The notes under the pieces were generated by a model. That model did not search any database and was not told the origin of the DNA. It saw only the letters and a program-made list of their open reading frames with translations. From Conus ventricosus (Eukaryota; Mollusca; Gastropoda; Neogastropoda; Conidae), in the NCBI GenBank assembly GCA_018398815.1, contig JAFLJL010014684.1:23203-87202 (forward strand): a DNA stretch of 64,000 nt, written 5' to 3'. Each line of letters starts with the position of its first letter. The stretch's first letter is position 1. The translations under genes were made by a program, and so were the position numbers. Shown here in pieces: positions 53,818 to 64,000 of this stretch.

Positions 53818-53912
53818 AGAGAACGGGAAACACGGATTCAAGGTCGGCCGCTCGAAACCGGTTAAGGCCGGTTGAGAGCGGGTGAGCTTGAATCCGTGTT
53901 TCCCCGTTCTCT
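53818..53912 (-). repeat. Right terminal hairpin of element B
   Basis: Arm 53818-53842 (AGAGAACGGGAAACACGGAT...) pairs with 53887-53912, with one extra C in the second arm. The 44-nt middle contains two further inverted repeats (CCGCTC/GAGCGG and AACCGG/CCGGTT), so it could fold as a branched structure. The outer AGAGAAC and the flank TTATTGAAGTGTTACTTGTC are shared with the other ends; the arm interior is different. Confidence 0.85.
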
Positions 53913-53919
53913 CCCTTGG

Positions 53920-54310
53920 ACCCATCAGGGAGCAGACGGGAGATGTTTGCACAAGTAGAACTGAATGAAGGTGCCTGGGGAATGCCAATATGAGGCGTCC
54001 AGGACACTTTGAATGCTGGCATTGTGAGTGACTGCCAACGTTGAGGCCCATGCTCTCATTTCATGGGCCTTGGTGAGAAGACAGCTAAATCCGCATCAGG
54101 CCTCGCATACGCAGCATTGATTACTTCTCTCAGCCATCGAGAGATTGACGAGTGTCTGATGTCCTCCTTCTAACTGTCATTGTAAGAGAGAAACAGGAGG
54201 CACTGCGAAAAGACTTTGTCCGCTTTCTATAGTCGCAGGGCGCGCACAGGACAGTGAGTGCAGTCTCCATCGTCTGAGGCAAGAATAGCAGTCTGAGGAT
54301 GAAATGGAGA
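53920..54310 (-). pseudogene. DIRS-type tyrosine recombinase, C-terminal half
   Basis: The minus-strand translation has SFRSASCFSLTMTVRRRTSDTRQ, then (in a second frame) AHEMRAWASTLAVTHNASI, VLDASYWHSPGTFIQFYL. The HxMR motif and the final Tyr in FYL match box II (HxxR...Y) of tyrosine recombinases of DIRS-like retrotransposons. The N-terminal half continues at 55903-56307 beyond a Tc1 insertion. Only the recombinase is visible; no DIRS reverse transcriptase lies in the window. Confidence 0.65.
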
Positions 54311-55902
54311 TACACTCCCCGCAACAAGTTAAGGAACGCTTACAGAAATTGCTGTTAAATGTGTTTTAATACAGACAGAGGAAAACAGTTTACTCGAATG
54401 TTTCGCCCAGTCATTCAGCCACCTGTGGCTACAATTTCAATGAAAGCCATTCACACGTCGTTGAACAATCAGTAATAAAAAAGAGACACCCCCATTTGAA
54501 AAGTCAGCAGCAGTCAATAGTGGGTGTGGCCGCCATTCTGAGCCACACATGCTCTGCACCGACGCCGCATGGAATGAACCAGGGTTGTAAGGGTCTGTTG
54601 CGGGATGGCCTGCCATTCCTGCTGCAGGAACTGGGTCAGCTGGGCCACATCAGCGGGCGGAGGGTGGTTGTCAGCAACTCGTCTACCCAGACGTCCCACA
54701 GGTGCTCTATCGGGCCAGGTCTGGAGAGCGCGATGGCCATTCCATGCGTTGGATCCCCTGCTGCTGGAAGAAGTCTCGTACCACGTGGGCTCGATGCGGA
54801 GGGGCGTTGTCGTCCTGGAGAGTCGCACCAGGACCCATGGCCTGGAGAGCTGGCTGCACAATGGGGCGGACGATCTCATCCCGATAACGCTGACCAGTCA
54901 AAGATCCCTGGATGACGTCAGGGGGTTCTGCCATGGAGATGAAAACCACCCCACACCATTACCGAACCACCTCCATAACGGTCGACCTCACGAATGTGGC
55001 GGCAGTGAATCGTTCTCCTTGTCTGCGCCAGACTCGTCTCCTGCCATCATTGAATGAGACAGTGAAACGTGACTCATCGGTAAAGAGGATCCTCGACCAC
55101 TGCTGCCTGTTCCAATGCTGATGAAGGCGGCACCACGCCAGCGGGCCTGTCGGTGACCCTGAGTCAGTGGAATTCGGATGGCTGGCCGACGAGACTGGAG
55201 GTCAAATTCATGAAGGCGGTTGCGGACAGTGGAAACGCTGACATTGACATTTGCTGCTTGCATGAGGGCGACGTCTCAGCATGGGTGTTGTGACTGTTCT
55301 GTCCCGTAAAGTTGACAGGTAGAGAAATCGGTCATCCCGTCGACTGGTGCAACGAGGACGTCCAGTGCGCGCCCGTTCTTCCGTCCTGCCTGTTGTCGCA
55401 TAACGTTCATTGAGTCTGTGAATGACTGAGGCCGACCCTGAAGACGTCTGCCCACCTCTCGTAAAGAAAAACCCTCTGCTAGCCACGCCAGAGCGCGCCC
55501 GCAGTCCACTGCACTCAGTCGTCTTCTTGGAGGCATGTCTGGTTGTGTCGTTTTTAATGCCCTTTCTGATACCCATTTTGGTGCAGTTTGTGCGGGTCAG
55601 TGTTCACAGTTGTCAGTGCTTGCACGTGCAACCTGCCGAATCGCTGCACATGCCCGGTCTGGTTAGCAGGGCTTGTTCCACGGTCAGTGCAATTTCCTCA
55701 TTTGCACGAATGTCCCGCCGCTGGCGAGGCATTGAGTGGCAGAGTGGTGAGTACAGGAATCATACCGGTGTGTCGAGCAATGTTTCAAGTACCGTTCTGC
55801 TGCATTTTTTTTCCAAAATGGGCGGCCTGGCCTTTTTTACTCATTTCATTTAAGAAGATACAAAAAACGTAGGGCGTTCCTTAACTTGTTGCGGGGAGTA
55901 TA
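54311..55902 (-). mobile_element. Tc1/mariner-like DNA transposon
   Basis: Terminal inverted repeats: ACTCCCCGCAACAAGTTAAG with GAACGC after it (from 54314), and the same read inward from 55899. TA flanks are at 54311-54312 and 55901-55902. At 1.6 kb it is full length for the family. It carries one minus-strand transposase gene and splits a DIRS-type recombinase gene. Confidence 0.9.
54514..55536 (-). pseudogene. Tc1-like transposase (frameshifted)
   Basis: The start MPPRRRLSAVDCGRALAWLA leads to a first helix-turn-helix (FSLREVGRRL) and a second DNA-binding domain with a GRP-type linker (RARTGRPRCTSRRDDR, VSTVRNRLHE). The catalytic core includes LQDDNAPPHRAHVVRDFF (second catalytic Asp), then WPSRSPDLARIEHLWD with the last acidic residue (DD34-35E type). 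The C-terminus is SMRRRCRACVAQNGGHTHY. About 340 codons, in at least four frames. The transposase gene is inactive here, but the inverted repeats are intact. Confidence 0.85.
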
Positions 55903-56307
55903 GTAGGAGAAGGAGAACCTGGCAACTGGTTTTTGGCTAGGAATTGGGGGAGGGGCTGAAAAAAACATCAAGCCATCCGGTTCGAAGGCTACGTCCCCGA
56001 AAAGCCCACTAAGAGCATGGACTTCACTGCAGCGCCTCCCTGAAGCCAGAAAAAACAGGAAAGGCCGTCTTGAAGGAGAGGAACTTAAGAGAACGCTCCC
56101 TGATGGGCTCTTAGGGAGGGAGTCTCTGGGAGGAGAGGACGAGAAAAAAATCCCATGCCGGGGTACAGTGGGGGTTCGAGCCTCTTGTAGAGCGACTCCC
56201 CTGACTAGATCCCGCAGGAGGGGGTTGTCCGCAAAGGATGGGCCGCCTAACTGGCGGATGGTAAGGTAAGGTAAAGTTACGTTGCTCTTAGCCCAGCCGA
56301 CTTGCAA
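55903..56307 (-). pseudogene. DIRS-type tyrosine recombinase, N-terminal half
   Basis: The minus-strand translation has LTIRQLGGPSFADNPLLRDL and, after a frame change, FLFFLASGRRCSEVHALSGL. This is box I of DIRS-like tyrosine recombinases (SGRRxSEvHAL with the first catalytic Arg). It joins logically to 53920-54310 once the Tc1 is discounted. Serine-rich shifted frames in the middle are artefacts of indels. Confidence 0.65.
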
Positions 56308-59300
56308 AGGGCCATATCAGGGCTGTCACTGCGTTGAAGTCAACACACAAGTCATTCATTCATACAACTCTTTAATATACATTTTCTAAAAACCCATCTG
56401 AAATTTTGTTAAAAATCTTTCCACTATAAAATCTCAGATCCGATGAAAAATGTTGATCTCCTTCAAGAATTCAAAGATTGCATCAGGTGGAACATCTTGG
56501 AATCTGCTGTAAAGTGTTTGTGCCTCACATCATGCAAGTCCCAACACTCTAAAACAATATGTTTCTTTGTGAGTGGTACATGACATATGCACTACAGAGC
56601 TTCTTCACTCTTTAAAAGGTATGAATGAGTAAAATACGAATGGCCGGCGTGCAGCCGGCATAGAATCATTTCTTCTTTGCGACCACCAGACATGGATGAG
56701 AGGAACTCTTTTAGGTTTGGACGGATCTGAAAGAGTTTGTTATCCATCTGTGTATTCCAATCGTTCTGCCAGAGGTCTCTGACATAATTACTAACTTTTG
56801 GTTTCAGATCTGTGCAGGGGATAGATATGTTAGACTGTTTCCCTGTTGTGGCAGTCTTAGCCATTTCATTCCCTCCGATGCCAACATGACTGGGAACCTA
56901 AGCCAGAATGTTGGGACCTTTCCACTTTCAATGTAGCAAAAAGTTAAAACACAGGTGTAGAAGTTCGGGGTGATGGAGGTTTTACGGCCAGCTATGGCCT
57001 CCAAAGCTGACAGCGAATCAGACAAAACCAGAAAGTCCTTCTTTGTAGACTGAGAGATTATCTTCAGTGCTAGAACCAGAGCTGTAAGTTCAGCAGAGTA
57101 AACCGAAGCATCTGATGGAATATATTCTGATGACATTTGTTGAGGAGCACCAGGGCAATAGGCTGCACAGGCAGACTTGGAACTGTCGGTGAATATTTTC
57201 TGAAAGGATAGGAATTTGAACAGAGATCTGTAAACAATGCCTTGTATGCCAGAGAGCTTGTGGATTCTTTGCGAAAAGCTGCAAGATCAAAGCAAATTTC
57301 TGGTGTGAAAAAGGTCCATGGAGGCCTATCTGGAAACTTGGAGAAGTCAGACACAAGTCCTAGATCAAGACCTGCATTCTGCGCACGAGGCTGCATACAA
57401 AGACCAAACAGAGGAATACAGTTGGGATTTTTAAAAATTTACTTTGAAACCGAGGGTTAAAAACACAGTCGTAGGTAGGGTTTTTCCGGTTCAGAGAACA
57501 GTCTGACACAGTAGTTTGAAGGATAGTTTCAGCCTGCGGTTGAATAACGACGGTTCACCTGCTTCTGCATACAGACTGTACACAGGGGTGGTGTGGAATG
57601 CTCCAAGACAGAGACGAAGCCCTTGATGGTAATACGGTCCAAGAGTTTCAGGTAAGAGGGTCTTGTAGAGCCGTACATAGCACAACCATAGTCCAGTTTA
57701 GAACGGACTAAGGCTCTGTAAAGGTGCAGCAAAGTTTTTTATCAGCACCCCAGTCAGTGTGTGGTACACCCGCAGAATGTTCTGGCAAGAAGTTTTTTAG
57801 GTTTTTAATGTGACTAAGAAAGGAGTTTTTGGTCGAAAATAACTCCTAGAAATTTGGCCTCTTTGACAGTTGGGATGGGAGATTTCCCTACTTGGATTTC
57901 AGGATCTGCAAAAAACTAACGAAAATTATGGAAGTGAATGCATTGTGTCATAGTAGCAGAAAAAGTGAAGCCGTTTTCTTCTGCCCACTGATGAATTTTA
58001 TCTACACAAAGTTGGAGTCTGCGCTGAAACACGCGGGTACAAGCTTTCACTTGCATAGACAGCAAAATCATCGACAAACAATGAGCAGTCAGAACCCTGC
58101 TGAACTGAATTAACAATGTTGTTGATTTTGATGCCAAAGAGGGCATGAAACAGTATGCTCCCTTGTGGAACACCAAACTCCTGCTCATGAACATCAGAGA
58201 GAGTGGTGCCAACCTGAACCTGGAATTGTCGTTCTGCCAAAAATTTTTTTTTTTTTAAGTGGAAGATGACCCCGAAAACCAAGATCATGGAGATCATAAA
58301 GTATCCCACATTTCCAGGTGGTATTGTAGGCCTTCTCCAAATCAAAGAAAATAGCCACTGCATGTTGTTTATTTAGAAAGGCGTTTCAAGTGTAGATTCA
58401 GATGGATCAAAATAATGGTCCACTGTAGTTTGATGTTTGAGGAAGCCACACTGTTCTTTCGGCAGAAGGCTGTCAGTTTCAAGTTTCCACATGAGTCAAG
58501 CATCGACTATTTTTTCCAGCAGTCTGCAGATACAGCTGGTCAAAGCTATCGGATGGTAATTTGATGGGTTCGAAAGATCTTTTCCTGGTTTGCAAATAGG
58601 TATGATGAGGGCTTTTCACCAAGAAGGTGGAAAGAATCCAGTAGTCCATACATGGTTGTATGCGTGTAGCAGGATGTTCAGACCTTTTTGTGAAAGATGT
58701 TTCAAAAGTTTATAGAGGATTTCGTCTATACCAGGAAAGCAATCGCTGCAAGAAAGTAAGGTGGATTTCAATTCGTTTAAAGTGAAAGGAAGATTGTAGT
58801 CTTCCATGTTGTCTGATGAAAAGTTGCATGGTGATTTTCTTTGAGGGCTTTGTTTTTGAGAAAACAGGCTCATTTGTTACAAGAAGAGGAATTCATTTTA
58901 ATAGTTGAAGCAAGCAGATTGGCAACCACTTTTTTCTCTGTTATTAAAGAGTCAAAAACTTGAGACGGTTCACAGTGGGGCAGGTGTTCTTCCCTTTAAT
59001 GTTCCTGATGATTTTCCACACCTTTTTCTTCAATGTTTTGGATGTGAAACTTGAGCAAAATTGTTTTCAAGATAAACGTTTACTGGTTTTATAAATGTGT
59101 TTGGATTTTGCTCTCAGTTTCTGATGCGCTCGGATGTTGGGCATCGATGGTCTGCGGGAGACCCAACATTGAGCTCTTTTGTGGGCTTTGTTAATTTCCT
59201 TGCATTCAGAGCTCAACCAAGGAATTTTTGGCATTAGGGGCTTCTTGGAAGATGTGGGAATGGTTTGACTTTGCGCAATTCAGTATGATATCTGAAAGAC

Positions 59301-59351
59301 TTCCTGCCGGATCTTCACTTTGCAGGATCTTGTCCTCTTCCAGAACATTAA

Positions 59352-60638
59352 CCCTCTTTTGTATGCACCTTACTCACCTTACTTAGACTGAAATCATACG
59401 GTAAGGGACATAACTCTGTAATTTTACCATACCTCCTTATTTAAAAGTATATTTTAAAGCAAACTAAAGCAAGAAAATATATGTAAAAATTGTTTTTATG
59501 TTCTGTGTAATTTGTTCTTGCTTTGTAAACTGATATGATGATGTTTACTGTGCCATTGTATTCTTTAAAAATTATTAAAGATGAAATTTCACAACCAACT
59601 TTGTTTTGCGTTGACACTTACCTTCACTCATCTTCTCATATATTACACAATTTTCACAAAACAGAACACAAAATATCAATGCAAGTCACATGTGTTCACA
59701 CACACCATGTATCTATGTCACTCAGAACAGGTTTGCAGGCAGCAAAATTGATTATTTACACAGTAATAACACACACAAAAAAAGAAAGAAAATGTATACG
59801 TATCTGTCACAGCATCAGTATCACAAACTGTCAGGTCTTCACTGCACAGGCCTAGACCAGTACAGTCTCTGTCTTGGCAGCTTGTGAATTCCCATCATTA
59901 CTGCTATAGCAATATACAGCTTCATTTCTTCTACTGTTGCTTCACGCCATTTAGAATCTAGTTTTCCCTTTTCTTCCTGAACTTGCTGAGCATACAGATT
60001 TGTTTCTTCAGCCAAGGTCTGAAAAAACGATTCTGGTAAAAGGAGATGAAAATAATCAAGAGGCGAAGCATCGACCGGCAAATCATGTTTTGGCCCTACA
60101 TCTTCACAAAATTGATCAATTTGAAAATCTTTCAATGAACTAGACCACGTACCAGAAGTTTCACGGTCTTGTAGCACCGGTGCTTCTTCGTCATCTTCCG
60201 AACTAGATTCCGATGAATTGTGGTTCATCAAACGCACCACATCATCCCAATCGATATCTAGGTCACTTTCATCGGCAGGCTTCACTTGCTGCAATTCATC
60301 TCGCGTAAATCCTTCAAAATCCGACTCCTCTTCGTCACTGTCTCCCATTATGGAACGCCAAAATCTTTCTGCAGCCATGCTGACGAACGCTACTTTTCTG
60401 GCAAACTTGAAAATTCAATAACTCGACAACCACTGCACTGATCGACACGCGGTTTGTTGCAAAAGGAAGCGGAAATGAGCAGAAAAAAGGAAGTCACGTT
60501 CTCGCGAGATCTCCGTTCCCATGGTAAACATGGCTGCCCCCATAAAGTGCGTGGTCATTCATGAGGCGCTCACGGGCGCTTAATGTTTGGGTAACCGACT
60601 TCCGGCGGGCGCTAGCGGGCGTTCTACTGTTAAGAGGG
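59352..60638 (-). mobile_element. piggyBac insertion 1 in copy 2
   Basis: Flanked by TTAA at 59348-59351 and 60639-60642, with CCCTCTT termini. It is 1,287 bp, one base longer than in copy 1. Confidence 0.9.
59839..60378 (-). pseudogene. piggyBac transposase N-terminus, intact frame to truncation (copy 2)
   Basis: 179 codons, MAAERFWRSIMGDSDEEES to YWSRPVQ. It covers the acidic leader (residues 1-75) and the first part of the transposase domain (FQIDQFCEDVGPKHDLPV; LAEETNLYAQQVQ; EMKLYIAIAVMMGIHKLP). It ends where the internal deletion begins, before the DDE residues. If expressed it would be a DNA-binding-less N-terminal peptide. In copy 1 the same frame is broken. Confidence 0.75.
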
Positions 60639-60935
60639 TTAAGAAACGTAGTGGCAAAGAGGTACCAATCTGCTTTGTTAAAATTGAGGCTTTCTGGTAA
60701 GGACTCACTCTCTATATTTGTATACCGAAGCAACACAGGAAAAAGGTCGCTACCATGTAGGTCCTCATCAACCTCCCAAACAAAATCCAGAAACAAAGAA
60801 GGGCCACAAACAGAAAGATCCAGACAAGATGTGGTTGCCATTAGGTGAGTGAAAGTAAGTTGGCGATTTCCCATTCAAGACGCACAAATCAAGCTCTGAA
60901 AACACTTCCCAGGGTTCCTGCAGACTCCCAAGAAC

Positions 60936-63112
60936 AAAATTCAAGGATTTTTCAAAGGGCGTTTATTTGATTTCAAAATTCAAGACAAGAGGTGGCACGA
61001 AAATTAAACCATCATTCTTTTAAAACTTCATTTTTTCTATTGTTTGTTTAAAAAAAAATGGAATAAACATATTTGGTCGATTTCAAAGCTCTTGTGTGAT
61101 TTGGGGACTACATATGGGGGCAAAATGATGAAAAATGAAAAAAAAAAAAGGTTCATGACAAGAACTGTACTTGTATCATAGCAGACATGTTAGGCACTTG
61201 AAACATGACTTTTCTTGTTCCCTCTCCCCTCCCCTCAAGTCCAAATCTTTGCCAGACAGTTCAGTTGTTGGCCTGCGCTTGTTTTTTCCCCCACTATTAG
61301 ATTGTTCGTCTATGTATTTGTCTGACTTTATTCAAGTTTAAAAGGCTGTGCCAGTCTTGAATAAAAGTTACTCTGTGTTAGGTTTCCTTATGGGAGCAAA
61401 ACATACCCCACTTGTTTACTGTTTTTCTTGTTTTGCTGAGCTATAGTAATGCAGTTACAAAACAATTTTAAATATCGTTTTGCTGAGCTGTAGTAATGTA
61501 GTTATGAAAGGATTTTTATATATGTAAACTGCTTTGTTTTTCAATATTTCTTTTCCATATGGTGGCCATCCGGCTTCGCGTTTCATTGCTTTTGAATTAT
61601 TCCAATAGAAAAGGAAATAATACATGCTGTTTTGACTTATAGATAAATATAATTGCATGCAGAAATCATTTCTGATCAAAAGAAATTTTTTTTACCAAGC
61701 TAGCTAGTCTGGATCCAGAGACATTGTACTCCTTGCACATCAACCGTTGTTGAAAAAAGTGATTTTGATAAAACGGTGTTTGAAAATAAAGAAGTTAAGC
61801 AATTTTCACACACACCTCCTTTCAAATAAAGTCCTTTTTTACTTCGAAAAATGTGAAAATAGACAAAATGAACACCACAGATGGTTTCAACAGACTTTCT
61901 TGAGCACAAAAACACATAAAACCCAAAACATGATTTTTGAAACAAAATGGTAAAATTTTCGTGCCACCTCTCCCCTTAACCCTCTTGACAAGTGCGCGCC
62001 CACTAGCACCCAACCGGAAATCACACGGCCAAAAGGCTGAGCGCCCGGTAAAACAGTGGCAACAATGGGCGCCGCCATGTTTCTCGTAGAAAAGGAAGTC
62101 TCGCGAGGACGTGACTTCCTTCTTCTGTAGCCATTTACTTCCGTTTGCAAAAAAACGCGAGTCGATACGTGCCGTAGTTCTCAAATTACGAATTTTTAAG
62201 TTTTGTGGTCGAAATGCTGTTTTTCACCATCGCTAACCTTGATTTCTGCCGTTCTATAACGAGATTTAGTGATGGAGATACTGTGATTTGTAGGATTTAC
62301 GGCATAAGACTTAGTGAAAGTGCTGGGCAATGAAGCTTATAGTGACCTAGATTTCGACTGGGATGAGGTTCCAGGTATGATAAACAACGATTCGGAAGAA
62401 AGTTCTGAAGAAGATTTTTTTTCCCCCCCGTGTAAATGGCTCATGTGATATTCTTCAAACTTATGATATAGCAACATACATATTCGAAGGAAGTTTTAAA
62501 ATTATTTTCATTTCACTATTTCCTTTCCTCTCTTTTAAATTAATTTTTAAATTGGGCAACCATGTTCAAATTACGGAGTTACTTACCTTGCCCATGGTTT
62601 TCGGCGTAACTAAGCTCAGGTAAGTGCATACAAAAGGAGGTTAAGGCTACACGACTCGTGTAAAAATTGAAAAAAGAAATGGCAGTTTGATTTTTCTGCG
62701 TTCAGGTTGATGAAAAAAATTATCTTAAAACAAATTTTACAAACATTGTCACGATCCTGGATTGTTGTTGGCGATTTGACCAAGGGAGATAATTTGCAAC
62801 TTTATCAATTTTGATGAAGTTACAAATGATCTCCCTTCGTAAAATGCAGAAGATCCAGGATCACAACGAATGTTTGTAAAAATTTGTTTTTAGATTGTTT
62901 TTCATTAACCTGAGCGCAGAAAATCAAGCTGCCATTTCTTTTTGCCACATTAAAGATTTTTGGAGCTGATGGCTTGATTTTCAAAGGCTTTCAAGGAGGT
63001 TTGGTCAACAGAACCACATTTTATTGATTTTCAAAGGTTTTCAAGGTCTTAAAATTCCCTGTCAGAATTCAATGAGTTTCAATGAGTTTCAAGGAGCATA
63101 CGAACCCTGCTT
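60936..63112. mobile_element. hAT-like insert in copy 2
   Basis: The counterpart of 4265-6444, with the same CAAGG and CAGGG ends, piggyBac 2 inside (61980-62640) and the hairpin (about 62662-62950). Confidence 0.45.
61980..62640 (+). mobile_element. Short piggyBac derivative in copy 2
   Basis: TTAA at 61976-61979 and 62641-62644. The acidic leader remnant is better preserved here (SDLDFDWDEVPGMINNDSEE, near 62340-62400) than in copy 1. Confidence 0.8.
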
Positions 63113-63525
63113 CCTCTAAAAGCAGACCCCTTGGTGAAGATCTTTCACTTCCCCATGGAGGAGAGTGACCATTCGGATCGCCTAATAGCAGGAAGGGTCA
63201 AGGAAACTGCTCTAAGAGTGAAATGAGGTCCCGTTTGGTCACACAGATATTTGGAGACAGACACAAGCTACAGATAGTTATTGTTTTGTGGGGAGTAACC
63301 CGAGCTGCCACTGCCTGAAGGGAGTCTGCAAAGCAACTGGGCTGTACAGAACAGAGTTGTGAATGAATAAGGCTACCCCGCCAGCAGCGCCATGTTCCAA
63401 CAGTTTGTGCAGGTTGATTTAGGAAGCTGTAGCCAGAAAATGGGAAAGTTTTGTCAGACCTTAGTAGACTTTCTTGCAGTGAAACTAGCACAGGCCTAGC
63501 TTCCTGGCACAAAAGCTGCAGTTCT

Positions 63526-64000
63526 TCATAATTGGAATACAGTCCCCTTATGTACCATTGCAAGACGGTTTCCATTTTTGTTGAGGACTTTTTTTAATCT
63601 GTCTGGTGGAACTGGTAATTTTTTCTTCCCCGTTCGGGACGAACTCAATGATCTTGGTGGCATGGTGGAGGCTTTCCTTTGCACTCCACCAATGCCACTT
63701 TGGTCGAAGCCACTGTCAGAGCGCCTCCTTTGGGAGGTGGTCTCAGCTTGGCGGCTGTCTCTGGGCGAACCCTTGCTGGCTAGCCCGCACAGCCGCAGGC
63801 TTAGTGGATGCACTGGAAATGCACCCTTTGGTAAATTAAAGGCCCCCATCAATAGCCGTTTTCTTTTGCGATGTATTAGAAACCAGAAGACATTTCAGCG
63901 GTTCGAGACCACATGGGTCTGTTTGAACACTGGTTTCCATCGAAAGTGCTCTGAGTGATTTTTTCACAGCTGTCGAAAAAAGGAGTTGAGTTCCCTTCTA
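63526..64000 (-). pseudogene. LINE ORF1, C-terminal part, copy 2
   Basis: An open frame of 108 codons (MMGAFNLPKGAFPV to MVHKGTVFQL, stop at 63526). It is basic and serine-rich, overlaps the ORF2 start by about 50 nt, and runs off the window end. In copy 1 this part is frameshifted. Confidence 0.7.

Larger units (their letters stand above)
38208..53912 (+). mobile_element. Polinton/Maverick-like element B, apparently end to end (15.7 kb)
   Basis: It is bounded by terminal palindromes on both sides that share the outer AGAGAAC and the inner GACAAGTAAxACTTCAATAAC. It carries packaging ATPase, an unknown 285-residue protein, penton-like and hexon-like capsid proteins, three other conserved virion-type proteins, polymerase B, integrase and five small genes. 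This is the gene set of Polintons/adintovirus-like elements, which are integrated copies of, or relatives of, midsize DNA viruses of animals. No 6-bp target duplication is evident. Several genes carry single-base frame breaks. Confidence 0.85.
56400..63573 (-). pseudogene. LINE ORF2, copy 2 (interrupted)
   Basis: The start METVLQWYIRGLYSNYEEL is at 63573. Endonuclease, RT and RNase H are as in copy 1, with better preserved blocks: EFGVPQGSILFHALFGIKIN (RT motif B, near 58160), FVDDFAVYA (near 58065), and SAELTALVLALKIISQST with LSDSLSALEAI (RNase H, 57085-57005). The same two insertions cut it (59352-60638 and about 60936-63112). Confidence 0.8.
56330..64000 (-). mobile_element. Jockey-like non-LTR retrotransposon, copy 2 (same nested insertions)
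   Basis: From 56663 to the window end it repeats bases 1-7361 almost exactly, insertions included. It extends further 3' than copy 1, showing the end of RNase H (HSYFTHSYLLKSEEAL near 56610), a CHVPLTKKHIVLECW zinc-like segment and the 3' tail to about 56330. Differences from copy 1 are mostly single-base run-length changes. Confidence 0.85.

Noticed and set aside
54605..55057. Plus-strand ORFs of 139-150 codons near 54.5-55.1 kb
   Set aside because: Antisense shadows of the Tc1 transposase.

Overview
The window is eukaryotic repeat DNA, most likely from an aquatic invertebrate (a mollusc is my best guess, low confidence). The grounds are the mix of Jockey-like LINEs, Penelope-like elements with hammerhead motifs, a tRNA-headed SINE, piggyBac, Tc1 and DIRS elements, and large Polinton/Maverick-type elements. 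I found no host protein-coding gene I would defend. Many coding frames break at homopolymers. The weakly polished stretches differ between duplicate copies, so some frameshifts are probably sequencing error rather than decay. One 1,000-base N gap lies at 8745-9744.

Layout. 1-8744: a minus-strand Jockey-like LINE (ORF1 with zinc knuckles; ORF2 with endonuclease, reverse transcriptase and RNase H). It is interrupted by an internally deleted piggyBac (2681-3966) and by a 2.2-kb hAT-like insert that carries a second deleted piggyBac (5308-5974). The same nested arrangement recurs at 56.3-64 kb, so bases 1-7361 and 56663-64000 are one duplicated locus. 9745-11060: a poorly resolved fragment of a diverged Polinton (capsid and packaging ATPase). 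11.96-13.2 kb: the 3' end of a Penelope-like element split by a SINE with an 11-bp target duplication. 13608-21794: an LTR retrotransposon with 2.2-kb LTRs and a rearranged, RT-less interior. 22490-23088 and 34017-38207: Penelope-like copies, partly tandem and partly inverted.

The centrepiece is a pair of Polinton-like elements. Element B (38208-53912, 15.7 kb) appears complete from end to end. Element A (23089-34016) is the right two thirds of a close relative. Together they show a virus-like gene set: packaging ATPase, penton-like and hexon-like capsid proteins, several conserved virion or membrane-type proteins, protein-primed DNA polymerase B, a retroviral-type integrase and small membrane proteins. 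No adenain-type protease was seen. The genes are tightly packed on both strands, often divergent or overlapping. Most start codons directly follow a TTTAAAAA- or TATAAAAA-like tract. Each visible end is a long terminal palindrome (arms of about 25-39 nt), unlike the plain inverted repeats usually described for Polintons.

The right flank of element B abuts a DIRS-type tyrosine recombinase gene (53.9-56.3 kb) that is split by a Tc1-like transposon (54311-55902). The second LINE copy then runs to the end of the window.
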